Shown one piece after another: positions 62,838-64,000 of a stretch of DNA of 64,000 nt (position 1 is its first letter; every line of letters begins with the position of its first letter). Source of the stretch: JACVRM01 sp963809765 (lineage in GTDB: Bacteria; Actinomycetota; Thermoleophilia; Gaiellales; Gaiellaceae); the NCBI GenBank assembly GCA_963809765.1, contig CAWEKT010000001.1, forward strand, positions 434,001 to 498,000. The letters run 5' to 3'. The notes beneath the pieces are model-generated. The model was given only the letters and a program-made list of their open reading frames with translations, made no database searches and was not told where the DNA came from. The translations under genes were made by a program, and so were the position numbers.

Positions 62838-62962
62838 GGTGAGAAATGTTTGCTCGCAGGTGACGGCGTGTCTACCTGGCCGGGCGGCTGGCTCGTGAGC
62901 CTTGCTCTCACCCATCCCGGGGGGCCCCCGCGCGAAGGTCGCTTGCGGCGGAACGGTCTCGA

Positions 62963-64000
62963 CTAACGGATGCGCAGGCGCAGCACCGGGCTCGAGACGC
63001 CCGCCAGCGTCGCGCTGGTGCAGCCGGCTGGCGCATCGGCGCTGCGTCGACGACACGAGATTGGCCGCGATGGTGCCCGCGCTTGCAGGAAGAGCACCCC
63101 GCGCCGCCCCGGCGCCTTGAGCCGTAGCCGGAACGTCCCGAGCGGGCCCACGCGCGTTCGCGCGAGCACACGAAGTGCCTCGACCGACGAGCCGCCGAGG
63201 AGCCGGACTCGCCGGCCCGCGGTCTGATCGCCGAGCGCCAGGTTTCCCCCGAGCGACAGGGAGGATCCGGGCGACAGGCGCGCCGCGCTGTCGAGCTGGA
63301 GCGTCACGAAGCTTCCCGCGGCCACGATCGCCTGGCTCTCGGTAGTGGAGCGCGATGCGGCCGCACCGGAGCCGGAGCCGCCCGGGGTGAACAACGCGCG
63401 CCACACGACGCGTCCGTGTGTTGGCGCCCGCACTCCGCGCTCGAGTCGCAACGACAGGCGACGGACTCTCCGAACGCCAAGCTGCTCCTGGCCTGGCAGA
63501 CAGGTCGTGAGCCGGATCGAACCGCGCTGCTCGTGGACGAACATGGTCAGGCTCAGGCGTCGGACTGGAGCCGCTCCGGCCAGCGTCGCGCGGAGCGCGG
63601 CGCGGGCACCTCGCACGCAGCCGGCCGGCGGAGCGATGGTGCGCAGGTCACCCGCGAGCACGACCGGCGTCCGCGAGCCGGGGATGGTCGAGGCCAACAC
63701 GACGGCCGCATCCCCCACGCGCTGCCCGGGCGGCGGCAACGCCAGGCCCCGTGACGGGGGCACGAACGTGACTCGCGCAAGCCGGCGCTCGCCGGCGGCC
63801 AGCGTCACGTCCAGAACGAGTGTCGGGCCCTTCACGGTGTAGCGCCCGAGCTCGGCGCGCAGGCGGGGCGCAAAGTCGGCTGCGGGGGCCTGCGGGGCGG
63901 CGGCGGCGAGCTCGAGCCCGGCGAGCGCAAGCGCGAGCCCGAGGCCGGCGAGGCACACCAAGGCCACGGAACGGATGTCGTTGACGCGACGGCGCCGCAT
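62963..64000 (-). CDS. secreted protein of unknown function (start at the window edge)
   Basis: 345 residues from the ATG at the last base. Signal peptide (VALVCLAGLGLALALAG). The mature protein alternates beta-rich segments (RYTVKGPTLVLDVTLAAGE, SFVTLQLDSAARLSPGSSLS) and has paired cysteines (CVRGARAAL, TTCLPG, ISCRRRS). No family recognised. The ATG may be the true start, or the gene may extend further; the signal peptide just after it favours the former. Same strand as the propeller/PASTA gene, about 125 bases upstream of its start. Confidence 0.65.
   Translation of the reverse strand: MRRRRVNDIRSVALVCLAGLGLALALAGLELAAAAPQAPAADFAPRLRAELGRYTVKGPTLVLDVTLAAGERRLARVTFVPPSRGLALPPPGQRVGDAAVVLASTIPGSRTPVVLAGDLRTIAPPAGCVRGARAALRATLAGAAPVRRLSLTMFVHEQRGSIRLTTCLPGQEQLGVRRVRRLSLRLERGVRAPTHGRVVWRALFTPGGSGSGAAASRSTTESQAIVAAGSFVTLQLDSAARLSPGSSLSLGGNLALGDQTAGRRVRLLGGSSVEALRVLARTRVGPLGTFRLRLKAPGRRGVLFLQARAPSRPISCRRRSADAPAGCTSATLAGVSSPVLRLRIR

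Overview
This 64 kb window is GC-rich chromosomal DNA with many GTG/TTG starts and many 4-base GTGA/ATGA gene overlaps. The gene content points to Actinomycetota, most likely class Thermoleophilia (Gaiellales/Solirubrobacterales relatives). The supporting signs are the PspA/PspAA/PspAB/HtpX set, an F420-type LLM oxidoreductase, LigD-type polymerase and ligase genes, several AlkZ-like winged-helix proteins, DUF4383/DUF4386 membrane proteins, and many secreted proteins with Thr/Pro-rich linkers. The placement is inference; there is no rRNA gene here to confirm it.

Layout. 0-5.4 kb: CBS protein, two secreted proteins, tRNA-Val, a methyltransferase-VOC fusion, an M15-type peptidase, a membrane cytochrome c and tRNA-Ser(GCT). 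5.4-12.4 kb: two large class III cyclase/AAA ATPase regulators and a GNAT acetyltransferase, with three copies of a direct repeat around the last two genes. 12.4-20 kb: a secreted protein, VOC protein, cold-shock gene with a striking leader hairpin, small proteins, a P-loop kinase, tRNA-Ser(CGA), membrane proteins, a flippase, a cupin and tRNA-Ser(GGA). 20-28.5 kb: GroES, LigD-type polymerase and DNA ligase, a DUF892 protein, FabF, a HAD phosphatase and a flavin reductase. 28.6-30.5 kb: a principal-type sigma factor and Fe/Mn superoxide dismutase. 30.7-40.3 kb: a large secreted protein, the LLM / M20-like / AlkZ-like operon, tRNA-Ser(TGA), two tandem small membrane proteins, serS and a lipoprotein cytochrome c. 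40.4-43.1 kb: the envelope-stress set htpX, pspAB, pspAA, pspA. 43.2-50.2 kb: MBL hydrolase, O-methyltransferase, three tandem AlkZ-like genes behind an M28 peptidase, and tRNA-Ala(CGC). 50.4-56.2 kb: an accessory-looking stretch (SDR, alpha/beta hydrolases, truncated LysR gene, thioredoxin-like protein, secreted protein, IS481-family remnant). 56.3-64 kb: aminotransferase, VOC protein, a GT2 glycosyltransferase, and secreted beta-propeller/PASTA and hypothetical proteins.

About two dozen otherwise ordinary genes are interrupted by one or more single-base frameshifts, including housekeeping genes such as serS, fabF, groES, htpX and pspA. One of these can be proved inside the window, because a duplicated module carries one extra G in its second copy (near 60970). 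The most economical reading is uncorrected indels, as in a long-read assembly, rather than real decay. I therefore give the full reconstructed extent of each gene with approximate frameshift positions.

The observations I find most interesting are: all four tRNA-Ser isoacceptors plus serS in one 34 kb stretch; four AlkZ-like paralogues in two operons, each behind an M20/M28-type peptidase gene; direct repeats that frame single-gene units; a terminator-like hairpin that buries the cspA ribosome-binding site; three copies of a near-perfect palindrome upstream of serS; and a tandem pair of very small paralogous membrane proteins.
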